Below, one piece after another: positions 55,314-64,000 of a DNA stretch of 64,000 nt. The position numbers were made by a program, and so were the translations under genes. The stretch comes from Astragalus membranaceus (taxonomy: Eukaryota; Streptophyta; Magnoliopsida; Fabales; Fabaceae), in NCBI GenBank assembly GCA_039519185.1, contig CM076847.1, forward strand, positions 28,393,251 through 28,457,250. Reading direction: 5' to 3'. The notes under the pieces were generated by a model that was not told the origin of the DNA, ran no database searches, and was given only the letters and a program-made list of their open reading frames with translations. How positions within the stretch are numbered: the first letter of the stretch is position 1; each line of letters begins with the position of its first letter.

Positions 55314-57148
55314 TGCAGAATCAACAAGTAGTTGCTTATGCCTCCAGGCAGTTGAAGCCGCATGAAGAGAATTACCCAACTCAGGATTTAGAGTTGGCGG
55401 CGATTGTGTTTGCCTTAAAGATTCGGAGACATTACCTGTATGGGTCTCGTTTCGAAGTCTTTAGTGACCACAAGAGCCTTAAGTATTTGTTTGACCAAAA
55501 GGAGCTGAACAACAGACAGGGGAGATGGGTAGAATTCTTGAAGGATTACGATTTTGAATTGAAGTACCATCCTGGTAAGGCTAATGTTGTTGCCGATGCT
55601 TTAAGCAGAAAGTCTATCCATACTGCAAAGTTGATGATGCACGAGATGTCATTGTTGGAATCATTCAGAGACCTCAATTTGAGAGTTAAGTCAAAAAGGA
55701 ACAGGTTGGTGTTGCGTCACATTCAGATTTCAAGTTCATTGAGGAATCTGATTCTCTCAGCCCAAGAAGGTGATGTAGAGCTGAAATCGCAGAAGAGATT
55801 GCCGAGTTACACCGAAGACGGTGATGGAGTAATTTGTTTTGATGGCAGAATCTGTGTGCCGAATGATGAGGATGTGAAGAGGCAAGTTCTAGAAGAGGCT
55901 CATAAGAATCAGTTCTCAATACATCCTGGGTCTACCAAGATGTATCGAGATCTGAAGCAATTGTACTGGTGGCCGGGTATGAAAGTGGATATAGCAGAGT
56001 TTGTGTCTCGATGCTTGACTTGTCAAAAGGTTAAGATAGAGCACCGGAAGCCAGGTGGCCAGTTACAACTGTTGAATGTACCTGAATGGAAATGGGAAAG
56101 CATATCTATGGATTTTGTCATGGGATTGCCACGGTCCCAAACCGGAAATGATTCTATTTGGGTAGTGGTGGATCGCCTGACCACGTCCGCTCATTTTATT
56201 CCAGTACGTTCGACTCACAAGGTTGCTAGGTTAGCAGATGAGTATCTCAAGAATATTGTGAAGTTGCATGGAATCCCTACAAGTATCATCTGTGATCAAT
56301 ATCCCAAGTTTACGTCTCGATTTTGGAGAGCATTGAATATGGCGTTGGGAACAAAGGTGTGTGTTAGCACCGCATACCATCCTCAGACAGACGGACAGAC
56401 TGAGAGGACAATCCAAACTTTGGAGGATATGTTGGGAGCTTGTGTACTGGATAGTGGAGGTAAGTGGGAGGATCATCTTCCATTGGTGGAATTCTCATAC
56501 AACAACAGTTATCATTCTAGTATCGGAATGACTCCATATGAAGCATTGTATGGGAGAAAGTGTAGAACACCATTGTGTTGGTGGGATGTAGGTGAGCAGA
56601 GGTTGTTGGGACCGGATTTGGTTCGTGAGACCACGGAGAAGATCCGTCAGATAAGAGAAAGGATGAAAGCCGCGCAGAGTCGACAAAATAGTTACGCGGA
56701 TAAGAGAAGAAGGCCGTTAGAATTCGAAGAAGGAGACCATGTCTTTCTGAGACTTTCTCCAACCATCGGGACTGGTATTGCATTACGAGCGAAGAAGCTC
56801 AGTCCTCGGTATGTCGGACCATTCCAGATTATCGAGCGAGTTGGGCCTGTAGCGTATCGCATTGCATTGCCTCCAGAACTGTCTAGATTACATGATGTGT
56901 TTCATGTATCGCAGCTAAGGAAATATATTCATGATCCGAATCAACCATTAAGTTATGAAGCGATTGACATCAGACCGGATTTATCTTATCAGCCTACTCC
57001 AATCAGGATCATCGAACGTGGCGAGAAAACGCTCCGGACGAGGTCAATTCCTATTGTCAAGGTGCTTTGGGACGGTGCGTCACCTGACGAAGCGACATGG
57101 GAAGTAGAGGAGAGCATGCGGGAGAAATATCCGTATTTGTTCGAGTAA
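55313..57148 (+). CDS. Tekay RNase H, integrase and chromodomain, 611 aa frame
   Basis: Open for 611 codons. RNase H continues from the previous frame (AYASRQLKPHEENYPT, LELAAIVFALK, SDHKSL, and DALSRK near residue 97). The integrase zinc domain is near residues 195-240 (H-x3-7-H and CLTCQ). The catalytic core has SMDFVMGLP, ICDQYPKF and DGQTERTIQ, with D-35-E spacing between the last two residues. The C-terminal domain includes the GPFQIIERVGPVAYRIALP segment. The frame ends with a chromodomain-like tail (VKVLWDGASPDEATWEVEESMREKYP). Chromodomains of this lineage are thought to guide integration to heterochromatin. The frame lacks its upstream polyprotein, so the listed ATG is not a natural start. 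Confidence 0.9.
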   Translation: MQNQQVVAYASRQLKPHEENYPTQDLELAAIVFALKIRRHYLYGSRFEVFSDHKSLKYLFDQKELNNRQGRWVEFLKDYDFELKYHPGKANVVADALSRKSIHTAKLMMHEMSLLESFRDLNLRVKSKRNRLVLRHIQISSSLRNLILSAQEGDVELKSQKRLPSYTEDGDGVICFDGRICVPNDEDVKRQVLEEAHKNQFSIHPGSTKMYRDLKQLYWWPGMKVDIAEFVSRCLTCQKVKIEHRKPGGQLQLLNVPEWKWESISMDFVMGLPRSQTGNDSIWVVVDRLTTSAHFIPVRSTHKVARLADEYLKNIVKLHGIPTSIICDQYPKFTSRFWRALNMALGTKVCVSTAYHPQTDGQTERTIQTLEDMLGACVLDSGGKWEDHLPLVEFSYNNSYHSSIGMTPYEALYGRKCRTPLCWWDVGEQRLLGPDLVRETTEKIRQIRERMKAAQSRQNSYADKRRRPLEFEEGDHVFLRLSPTIGTGIALRAKKLSPRYVGPFQIIERVGPVAYRIALPPELSRLHDVFHVSQLRKYIHDPNQPLSYEAIDIRPDLSYQPTPIRIIERGEKTLRTRSIPIVKVLWDGASPDEATWEVEESMREKYPYLFE

Positions 57149-57181
57149 GGTATGTTTTGTCAATTTTGAGGACAAAATTTT

Positions 57182-57196
57182 AGAAGTTGGGGTGAT
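57182..57196 (+). other. Polypurine tract of the Tekay-like element
   Basis: AGAAGTTGGGGTGAT immediately precedes the 3' LTR, after the family-typical phrase TTTTGAGGACAAAATTTT. Confidence 0.75.
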
Positions 57197-59905
57197 TGTA
57201 ACATCCCAAATTCCGCTAATTTAATTATATAAATTAGCAAGAGGTCAAGATGATTAATTAGCATTTTTGATTAATTATCATACGGCGAGTTAATTGGGAT
57301 TTTAAGCGAATAGGAGCACAGGGGTATTTTCGTCTTTTCCACATATTTATGAGTTTCGGCTAAACCATCCTCCACAGAACATCACTATATGCAATATGTG
57401 ATTATTGTATAAGTATTGTTTGATTAAAATTGACTTAAGAAGAAATTAAGGAAGTTAAAGCAAAATTTGGACATAGGGGCATTATGGTCATTTCGCCCTT
57501 TTAATGAATCTCAGCTGAAGCCTTACAACACTATACATTCAGAATTCATAGTGGCTGGAAACAGAAACTTCAAAGAGAGGAAAAGCTTGAGAGTGAGAGG
57601 GAGAAGAGAAGGAGGAGATGAGAAGGAGAGGAAGGATCTCTATCATCCCTTCATGCATGTCCAATCTTTTTATACCATTCTTTCCCATTTCTTCTCCTCT
57701 ACATTCTGATATAAACATCATCCTCAACACCCTTCTCCAGCTAATTTCGCCATTGTTGAACATTCAAGCTCCATTTGACCAAACTTGAGTAGCATTGCTT
57801 GCATGTGGTAATAGAAGCTTATGAAGAGTGGTAGAACCAAACTACTGAAGTTACATTGTTGATAGAGAGCAAGTTGGAGGTGATTCAGTGATGGTTTCGA
57901 AGTGTGTAGAGCTTGGGTCCAGCTTAGAGCTCAAATGCATGGTCACACATGGTTGAAGATGAAACAACAAGTGCAACAGAAATTTCTGCTGGAAAACCCG
58001 TATGACCTATCTCCATTGTTTTCATCGTATATCACGGTACACTGCTCCGATGATCGTGATTCTTGTCCCTCTGGAAACTAGACTCGAAGAGCTTCATTTT
58101 GGGCACAAGAACCGTATGATTTCATTGAGAAATGAAGGAGATATCATGTCTCCAAGTTTCGGGTTCAGAATCAAGAAATGTCCTGGACCAGTCACCTTGT
58201 TTCGGGTTTATCTCCCAAGTTACTGGGTGCATGCGTGTGATCCTTTGACCATTGGAAAGTAGACAAAATTATCTACAGAATGGGCACTGGTTTGAAGGGT
58301 TTTGGCCACGATTTGACCAAGATACGCGTGTTACAAAACTGCTCACTGATTCTGGAAAACGGATGCGAAATTGGAAGTGTTGGTTCCTCAAATTTCGGAT
58401 CGAATCGCCAAAGTTCGAGAGACGCCAATTCCGTAGTCAGGGAGGAAGTTCAGTAGCTAGATTTGTGATTGGTCGCTGTTCCGAAGTTCAGTTTCGAGAA
58501 TCGGACGAGTTCGGTGCGAGTACGTGATTACGGGGATTGTTCGAGAGGTTACGGTTCGTGAGGACGTGATTTCTCGCGAGGTCGTCAAATCGGTGAGTTC
58601 TATACTCGCTTAGGGACGTTTTGTTGTCGAGTCATGTTATTTTCTGAAATGATACTATGGAAAATCCGCTTTGTGAAAACTTAACGAAAACGTTTTTATC
58701 GAAAAAACCGTAAATCGCATAATTGCTCGAATTGATTGGATTGACGATTTATGATATATATTGTTTGACTGTTTAATCGCTTTCGCTGGTCTGGAATAAT
58801 AACTGTTATGTTGGGATATCGATCGGAACGAAATTGGAATCGGAACGGAATGGAATTTACTCATGAAAAACCTATTTTCTGGAAAACAGATAGAGACGCA
58901 CGGATCGTGTGCCTATGAGCACGGGTCGTGCGCCCCCATCTGATGCTGCAGGAAATGAATTTTTAAACACGCACGGATCGTGCGCCTAGTCGCTCGGGTC
59001 GTGCGTATCTTTCTGGAAATTTTCTACAAACTGTTCAACCACGCACGGGTCGTGCGCCTACACGCACGGGTCGTGTGAGACTCTCTGACCTACAATTTCA
59101 AAGTACCTTTTTATCCATTCCAAATGATTCCAATCCTCTTCCAATCCATTCCCCAAGGTCCCCCAACAATGTAAAGGTACCGATGTCATGAGATTGAACA
59201 TGTTTACTAGAAAACTTGTGTATATGAACAAAATGGAAGACCGTACTTAGAGAACGCGAGAGAACATATGTTAAGAAATAATAATATGATACACGGTACA
59301 TTGACTGATATTATACACTGTATTTGACTGATATGGTACATGGTACTTGACTGGAATGACTAACAGCCCATTGCGGGTACACAGACTGAAAATGTATAAT
59401 AAATACAAGAGGAAAAAGGGTGACGACCCTAAGAGGTTAGCATACTAGGGGAGGGGAAGTCATGAGCCCCAAAACCTAGACTCAAGAATGTTTCCCCTGC
59501 TAGAAATAGCGGGATGGGTTCACCAAAAGGTCAAGAGATGCCTATAAAATAGGTAGACTGAGGTGTTATGCTAAAAACATGGAACAAAAGATTGTATGCT
59601 GCATGTGTCGCTTACGAGGGCCATGAGCATAGAGGATACAGGAACTTAATATATTTCCACGTGGTTGCTTCTAGGGCCACGAGTTTAAAGTAAGGCATAA
59701 TGAACCGCTAGAGTTAGTAAGGGGTCTCGATAGGACTCACTGAGATAATGTTTATCTCACCCTTCATATTTGTGGTTTTTACAGAGAAACAGGAAAGGCA
59801 AAGGCGACTAAGCACGGTTAGCTGGTGCGACTCTTGGAATTAGTGGAGATTGGATTTCCGCTTAGCCCTTTGTATTTTTATTTAGTTATGTCGCCGATTG
59901 TATAA
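57197..59905 (+). repeat. 3' LTR of the Tekay-like element, truncated
   Basis: Nearly identical to 50824-53535 until TATAA at 59901-59905. It then switches to Athila sequence. About 249 bp of the LTR end and the target duplication are missing. Confidence 0.95.
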
Positions 59906-60785
59906 TGATCAAATTCCCCCACACTTGAACTTTTGCACTCCGAGCAAAATAAAAATAAAAATAAAAACTCAGCAAACACACAAGCATCATCAGTTACTCA
60001 TCCCAGGCCATAAACTTTTCTTCGGTTAAGATTGTGTTGATAGGTACTAATCTGGCACACTAAGGGCATCGTAAGAACACTAATCCACAATTGTGCAATC
60101 GTAAGCCTCCTGAATACACAACCCAATCCGAATCATGCTATTATGCCTAAGCCTAACTTACCAATCCTCCTTTTTTTTCTCTTTTTCATTCTGGCGCAAT
60201 CACATTAAGCCCGTTATCTCCACACACCCATAGTAAGGCTATCGCCGGTTAGTGACTCTGATCCTTTTTGCATGGGGTTCTGGAATTAAATGGCATAACC
60301 CCCTGTTTACCCAATTGTAGTTGCGGGGGATTGGACCGTAATCCACCCTACCAAGTTCAGCACCAGAAGCCTCTGAACCAACTAACAATGGGTTTTTCTT
60401 TTCTTTTTTTTTCTTTTTTTTTTGTAGGTTCTACGACCGTTGGGTTAAGTAACCGAGTGAGGGTCACCAAACTTAGAAGGAGCATTCCCTATTTTTTTTT
60501 ATTTATTTATTTTTTTTTTTTGGAACTTGGATCACTCACTTATTTTCATCGGCTTCCTTACGTAGAGCGTGTGCGAGATGGTGCTGACTGCAAAGATAAA
60601 CTACTCAAGAGCTGTCAGAGAATGAGAATTCAAGGCTATGTCATAATAAGGATTCAAATTAATTTCCATATGCAAGAGACTCACGGTGTTAAGACGATAC
60701 CGATCTTGTGAACTTTTCCCAAGTCTCCACAACCCAAAACTCAGATTAATCTATAACCCAAAACTTTCAAAAAGATGCATTTTTT
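59906..60785 (-). other. Noncoding 3' region of the Athila element
   Basis: It holds T-rich runs (60400-60420 and 60491-60520) and purine-rich motifs AAGTGTGGGGG on the minus strand that mark the approach to the 3' LTR in this lineage. The plus-strand 147-codon frame (60268-60711) crosses poly-T and has no recognised domain. Confidence 0.6.
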
Positions 60786-63668
60786 TTATAATAACTGAAA
60801 ACAAAACAAAACAACGAACAAAAGCAAAGAAAACCAATGATTCCCTCCCCCACACTTGAAACAAGCATTGTCCTCAATGAAAGGGGCATAACTATTAAAG
60901 TAGAGAGAAGGAAAGAAGAACTCCCTGATCAAGTTGCAGTGTAGTTGAGCGCTTCCAAAGAAAGCTCCTCTATGTTTGCATCTCTCTGGGATGTCAGCTA
61001 GTGTCCAACCAATTGCCTTTTTGTGCTTCTTCAAAACCTGCAAAAGTTTATTTTCCTGGTCGAAATCAAGGTTAGAAGAAATAATAACAGGTAGTTTTTC
61101 ATAACCCCCCAAATAAGCGTATTTCAGATTATCCGGGAGTAGTTTCAGCTCTAAGGACGGAGGCTGCTCAATGGATGGAGTGTTCGGGGCAGCCGGGATG
61201 TCGAGAGCATCAACTGCATAAACAACTTCATCGACAACAACTTCACTTGTAGGAAACATGTCACCCTGCAAGGCAGCATCGATCTCAACACATACAACAC
61301 AAAGGTTAGTGTCAGTACAATCAGCACATGAATAAATATCATCAAATCCAGATAAGGATGGAAAATCCAGTGAAGACAATTCAGAGCAAGTGTCATCAAC
61401 CAACTCAGAGATCAATTCAATATGAAAAACGGAATGCTCTTCCAAGGGATGTTTCATAGCATCGAAAATGTTAAATTTCGCGACAATGTCACCAAATTCC
61501 ATGGACATGGTTCCATCATCAACATCAATTTTGGTTTTCGCCGTTTTCATGAACGGTCTGCCTAAAATGATGGGAGCCCTGCTTGACTTAGTTTCGCCTT
61601 CCATGTCCAGGATGTAAAAATCTGCAGGAAAAATTAAGTCATTAATTTGAACAAGGACATCTTCCACTACTCCGGTGGGGCGGATATTGCTTCTGTTTGC
61701 CAGCTGAATGATTAAACCTGTATGCTGCAAAGGACCAAGATTAAGGTTATTATAAACAGAAGTAGGCATAACATTAATGCCCGCTCCTAAATCAAGCATG
61801 CAATTCTCGAATTTACTATTCCCGATGGTACAAGGAATAGCAAAAGTTCCTGGATCCTTGCACTTTTGTGGCATGACTTGAGTGAGAGCTGAAACATTTT
61901 TCTCTCCTGTGGCTTTTTCAGATGAAAGCTTAGGCTGAATGAAAGCAGAAACATTTCTTCCCAAGTTGACTCTCTCATTTCCCTTCAACCTCCTTTTGTG
62001 TGTACACAAATATTTCAGGAACTTTGCGTACTTCGAAACCTGCTTAATGACATCAAGAAGCGGAATGCTTACCGCGACCTTTCTGAATACATCCAAAATC
62101 TCTCTCTCCTTGTCCCCCTCATCAGTCCCTTTATTTTTCAGTACTCTATGTGGGAAGGGAACTGGTGGTACATACTCTTTCAGTTTATCTTTTTCAGCTT
62201 CTACCCAAACAGAAGAGGGTTCAGGTGAAGAAGGTGTTACCTCAGGAGTTTTTTCATTTTTGGCTGGTTCCAATACTTTTCCGGATCTCAAGGAAATTGC
62301 ACTTACATTAGGGCCTCTTGGATTCGCAACTGTTTGGGCGGGAAGTTGGTTCGACCCTTGGGCTTGCTGCATGGCATTCATTGAAGTAGCAAGCTGTCCA
62401 ATCTGTGTCTGCAAGGTCTGAATGCTAGAATCAGTTCTTTGTTGGAACTGGAGATTGTTGACAGCCATTTGCTTGACAAGTTCCTCTAGTGAAGGTCCGG
62501 AAGGTACAGGGGTGGTTACTAGGGGAGGGTTTTGTTGTTGGCTGGACTGTTGGTTCCCATATCGAAGGTTTGGATGGTTCCTCCAATTGGGATGGTATCT
62601 GTTAGTGGACAGGTCAGGAATGTTGAACCCTTGCTGATTGTTTCCTTGGTTGTAAAGGGTTGCTGCATAAGCTTGAGGCAACTCGGTGATTGACTCATCT
62701 TGCAAAATAGGATATGTATCGGTCGGGTGTTCAGGAGAAGTACAAATACCACACAAGTTTGCTGCTTGAGTCTTACCTGCTGCCAACCGTTTCACTAAAG
62801 AAGTAAGCTCGTCAATTCTTGTTTCTAAAGCCTTGTTGGAAGCCTGGATCTCGTTCACACCTTTGGTTTGGACATTACTGTTTCTAGTGGTGAACTGTTG
62901 GGAGTTGAGAGACATGTTTTCAATCAAGGCTTTAGCAGCAGCTGGGGTTTTATCAACAAGTGCCCCACCGCTAGCAGCATCAAGAATGTTTCTATCCATT
63001 GGTAACAAACCTTCATAGAAGTACTGGATAAGTAACTGCTCGGTGATCTGGTGTTGGGGACAACTGGACACTAACTGCTTGAATCTCTCCCAGTACTCAG
63101 CTAATGACTCACCATCCTGTCTAATTCCACATATCTGCTTTCTGATTGATGCAGCTCTGGAGGCAGGAAAATATTTTTCTAAGAACACTCTTTTCAGAGC
63201 ATTCCAACTTGTGATAGAATTTGGTTCAAGGTAATATATCCAATCCTTTGCTGCACCTTGCAATGAGAATGGAAAGGCTCTGAGTTTGATGTGATCTTCA
63301 GTGATTCCTTCAGGCCTCAATGGTGTAGAGCACACAACCTGAAATTCTTTCAAATGCTTATGCGGATCCTCACCTGCAAGACCATTAAACTTTGGCAACA
63401 AGTGTATTAAACCAGATTTCAATTCAAATGGTGTATCAGCTTGAGGGTAATCAATACATAAACCATTATAGTTCACATCAGGGGCAGCAAGCTGCCTTAG
63501 TGTTCTTTGTTCAGCCATGTTATCAAAAGCAAGTTCAGAATCAGAATCAAACAAATTATGCAAATAGTCAGAATCAGAATCGATAACGGGTGGTGAACTA
63601 GTGCTAGTCTGATTTGCTCTGCGGCGTGTGTGTAAGGTTCTCTCAACTTCAGGATCAAAAGCAAACAA
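60786..63668 (-). CDS. Athila gag-protease frame, 960 aa with foreign tail
   Basis: The gag core is clear near residues 60-260: LKSGLIHLLPKFNGLAGEDPH, KLRAFPFSLQGAAKDWIYYL, a RVFLEKYFP segment, YWERFKQLVSSCPQHQI and YFYEGLLPMDR, with SGGALVDKTP. A zinc knuckle follows (CGICTSPEHPTDTY), where the last ligand Cys has become Tyr. After a Gln-rich linker, the protease carries DLGAGINVMP as active site (plus positions 61767-61800) and ILGRPFM. The start of the RT region (AIGWTLADIP, near 60990) is the last recognisable sequence. The last 67 or so residues are read-through of 3' noncoding DNA created by the deletion. A start at the inner Met (MAEQRTLRQLA) is equally likely. Confidence 0.85.
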   Translation of the reverse strand: MFAFDPEVERTLHTRRRANQTSTSSPPVIDSDSDYLHNLFDSDSELAFDNMAEQRTLRQLAAPDVNYNGLCIDYPQADTPFELKSGLIHLLPKFNGLAGEDPHKHLKEFQVVCSTPLRPEGITEDHIKLRAFPFSLQGAAKDWIYYLEPNSITSWNALKRVFLEKYFPASRAASIRKQICGIRQDGESLAEYWERFKQLVSSCPQHQITEQLLIQYFYEGLLPMDRNILDAASGGALVDKTPAAAKALIENMSLNSQQFTTRNSNVQTKGVNEIQASNKALETRIDELTSLVKRLAAGKTQAANLCGICTSPEHPTDTYPILQDESITELPQAYAATLYNQGNNQQGFNIPDLSTNRYHPNWRNHPNLRYGNQQSSQQQNPPLVTTPVPSGPSLEELVKQMAVNNLQFQQRTDSSIQTLQTQIGQLATSMNAMQQAQGSNQLPAQTVANPRGPNVSAISLRSGKVLEPAKNEKTPEVTPSSPEPSSVWVEAEKDKLKEYVPPVPFPHRVLKNKGTDEGDKEREILDVFRKVAVSIPLLDVIKQVSKYAKFLKYLCTHKRRLKGNERVNLGRNVSAFIQPKLSSEKATGEKNVSALTQVMPQKCKDPGTFAIPCTIGNSKFENCMLDLGAGINVMPTSVYNNLNLGPLQHTGLIIQLANRSNIRPTGVVEDVLVQINDLIFPADFYILDMEGETKSSRAPIILGRPFMKTAKTKIDVDDGTMSMEFGDIVAKFNIFDAMKHPLEEHSVFHIELISELVDDTCSELSSLDFPSLSGFDDIYSCADCTDTNLCVVCVEIDAALQGDMFPTSEVVVDEVVYAVDALDIPAAPNTPSIEQPPSLELKLLPDNLKYAYLGGYEKLPVIISSNLDFDQENKLLQVLKKHKKAIGWTLADIPERCKHRGAFFGSAQLHCNLIREFFFPSLYFNSYAPFIEDNACFKCGGGNHWFSLLLFVVLFCFQLL

Positions 63669-64000
63669 GTCAGAACAAACAGACCTAGTAGCCAGGATTA
63701 ATGCAGCAATGCAGCAACAAATGCGAAAATGCCAACAATGTCCCTAGTAGGCAGAAACAAAATCAAAGAAGAGATATGATTAAAATAAATTCAGAAAAAT
63801 ACAAAAACACCAAATTTAATCTAATTAAGTGAAATAATAATTTTGAGAATTTTTTTGGAATTTTTCGAAACTATGAAAACAGTAAAAAATTCATAAAAAA
63901 TAGAAGGAGGAGGAATTTGGCAATTTGAGGCTGTAGTCCCATAACTCATTCCATGAGTAAGGGACTAATGATCGCACGATTTTTCCGCTCAGGTTGCAAG
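63669..64000 (-). other. Leader region of the Athila element
   Basis: AT-rich sequence upstream of gag on the minus strand. No primer binding site or LTR end is reached before the window edge. Confidence 0.6.

Larger units (their letters stand above)
50824..59905 (+). mobile_element. Tekay/Del-like chromovirus, young, without a usable gag
   Basis: The 5' LTR is complete (50824-53784) and the 3' LTR is truncated (57197-59905). It has an iMet-type primer binding site and pol in Ty3 order, ending in a chromodomain-like segment. By eye the LTRs differ at only about nine places over 2.7 kb, so the insertion is recent. Gag and protease are reduced to fragments, and reverse transcriptase has a deletion plus frameshifts, so the element must have been mobilised in trans. 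It shares its LTR family with the solo LTR at 28829-31094. Confidence 0.9.
59906..64000 (-). mobile_element. Athila-type Ty3/gypsy element, internally deleted
   Basis: On the minus strand: leader (64000-63669), gag-protease (63668-60988), then a jump to the noncoding region that normally follows integrase (60987-59906). That region is marked by two copies of TTCAAGTGTGGGGG on the minus strand (near 60856 and 59925). No reverse transcriptase, RNase H or integrase remains, and neither LTR is in the window. Confidence 0.8.

Overview
The window comes from a flowering-plant nuclear genome, probably a legume. This is judged from the element families: a very large-LTR Ogre/Tat element with its extra upstream ORF, Tekay-like chromovirus LTRs, and an Athila element. 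I see no intact host gene. Nearly all 64 kb is nested LTR retrotransposon sequence, plus LINE and SINE debris and a tandem array.

Layout. (1) 1-2875 and 26655-27633 are the two ends of an old Ty1/copia element on the + strand (LTR, tRNA-iMet-type PBS, decayed gag and integrase, then RNase H and the 3' LTR). (2) Its middle is replaced by an unclassified repeat (about 2876-3157 and 21189-22759) and a minus-strand Tat-type solo LTR (22760-26654). (3) Inside the unclassified repeat sits an 18-kb Ogre/Tat element (3158-21188, + strand, target duplication ATGTG). It has 3.1- and 3.7-kb LTRs, an intact 691-codon ORF1, a nonsense-ridden gag, a protease/G-patch region, deleted RT/RNase H and a broken integrase. 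A tRNA-derived SINE trimer, two copies of which form a 318-bp palindrome, is inserted between gag and protease. (4) 27634-31620 holds unassigned sequence and a minus-strand LINE remnant split by a Tekay-family solo LTR (28829-31094, target duplication CACAC). (5) About 31270-37330 is a tandem array with a period of about 1.25 kb. (6) 37426-39345 is a decayed plant-mobile-domain gene. (7) 40472-50823 is a minus-strand chromovirus-type LTR ('A') interrupted by a complete but non-coding element 'B' (42181-49972, target duplication CCCCT). (8) 50824-59905 is a young Tekay-like element without a usable gag. (9) 59906-64000 is a minus-strand Athila-type element with gag and protease but no RT or integrase.

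The signal I find most striking is structural. The Ogre LTRs carry eight tandem double-stem hairpins whose outer stems differ in sequence but stay self-complementary around a conserved CTTT-loop inner hairpin. A ninth lies in the leader. The element also carries a 17-20-bp hairpin whose only deviations are G-U pairs on the sense strand, and tetraloop hairpins in its 3' noncoding region. The Tekay and A/B LTRs carry their own, unrelated arrays of GC-rich palindromes. Together these suggest selection on, or expansion of, RNA structure in LTR transcripts. All homology calls are by eye; no database search was run.
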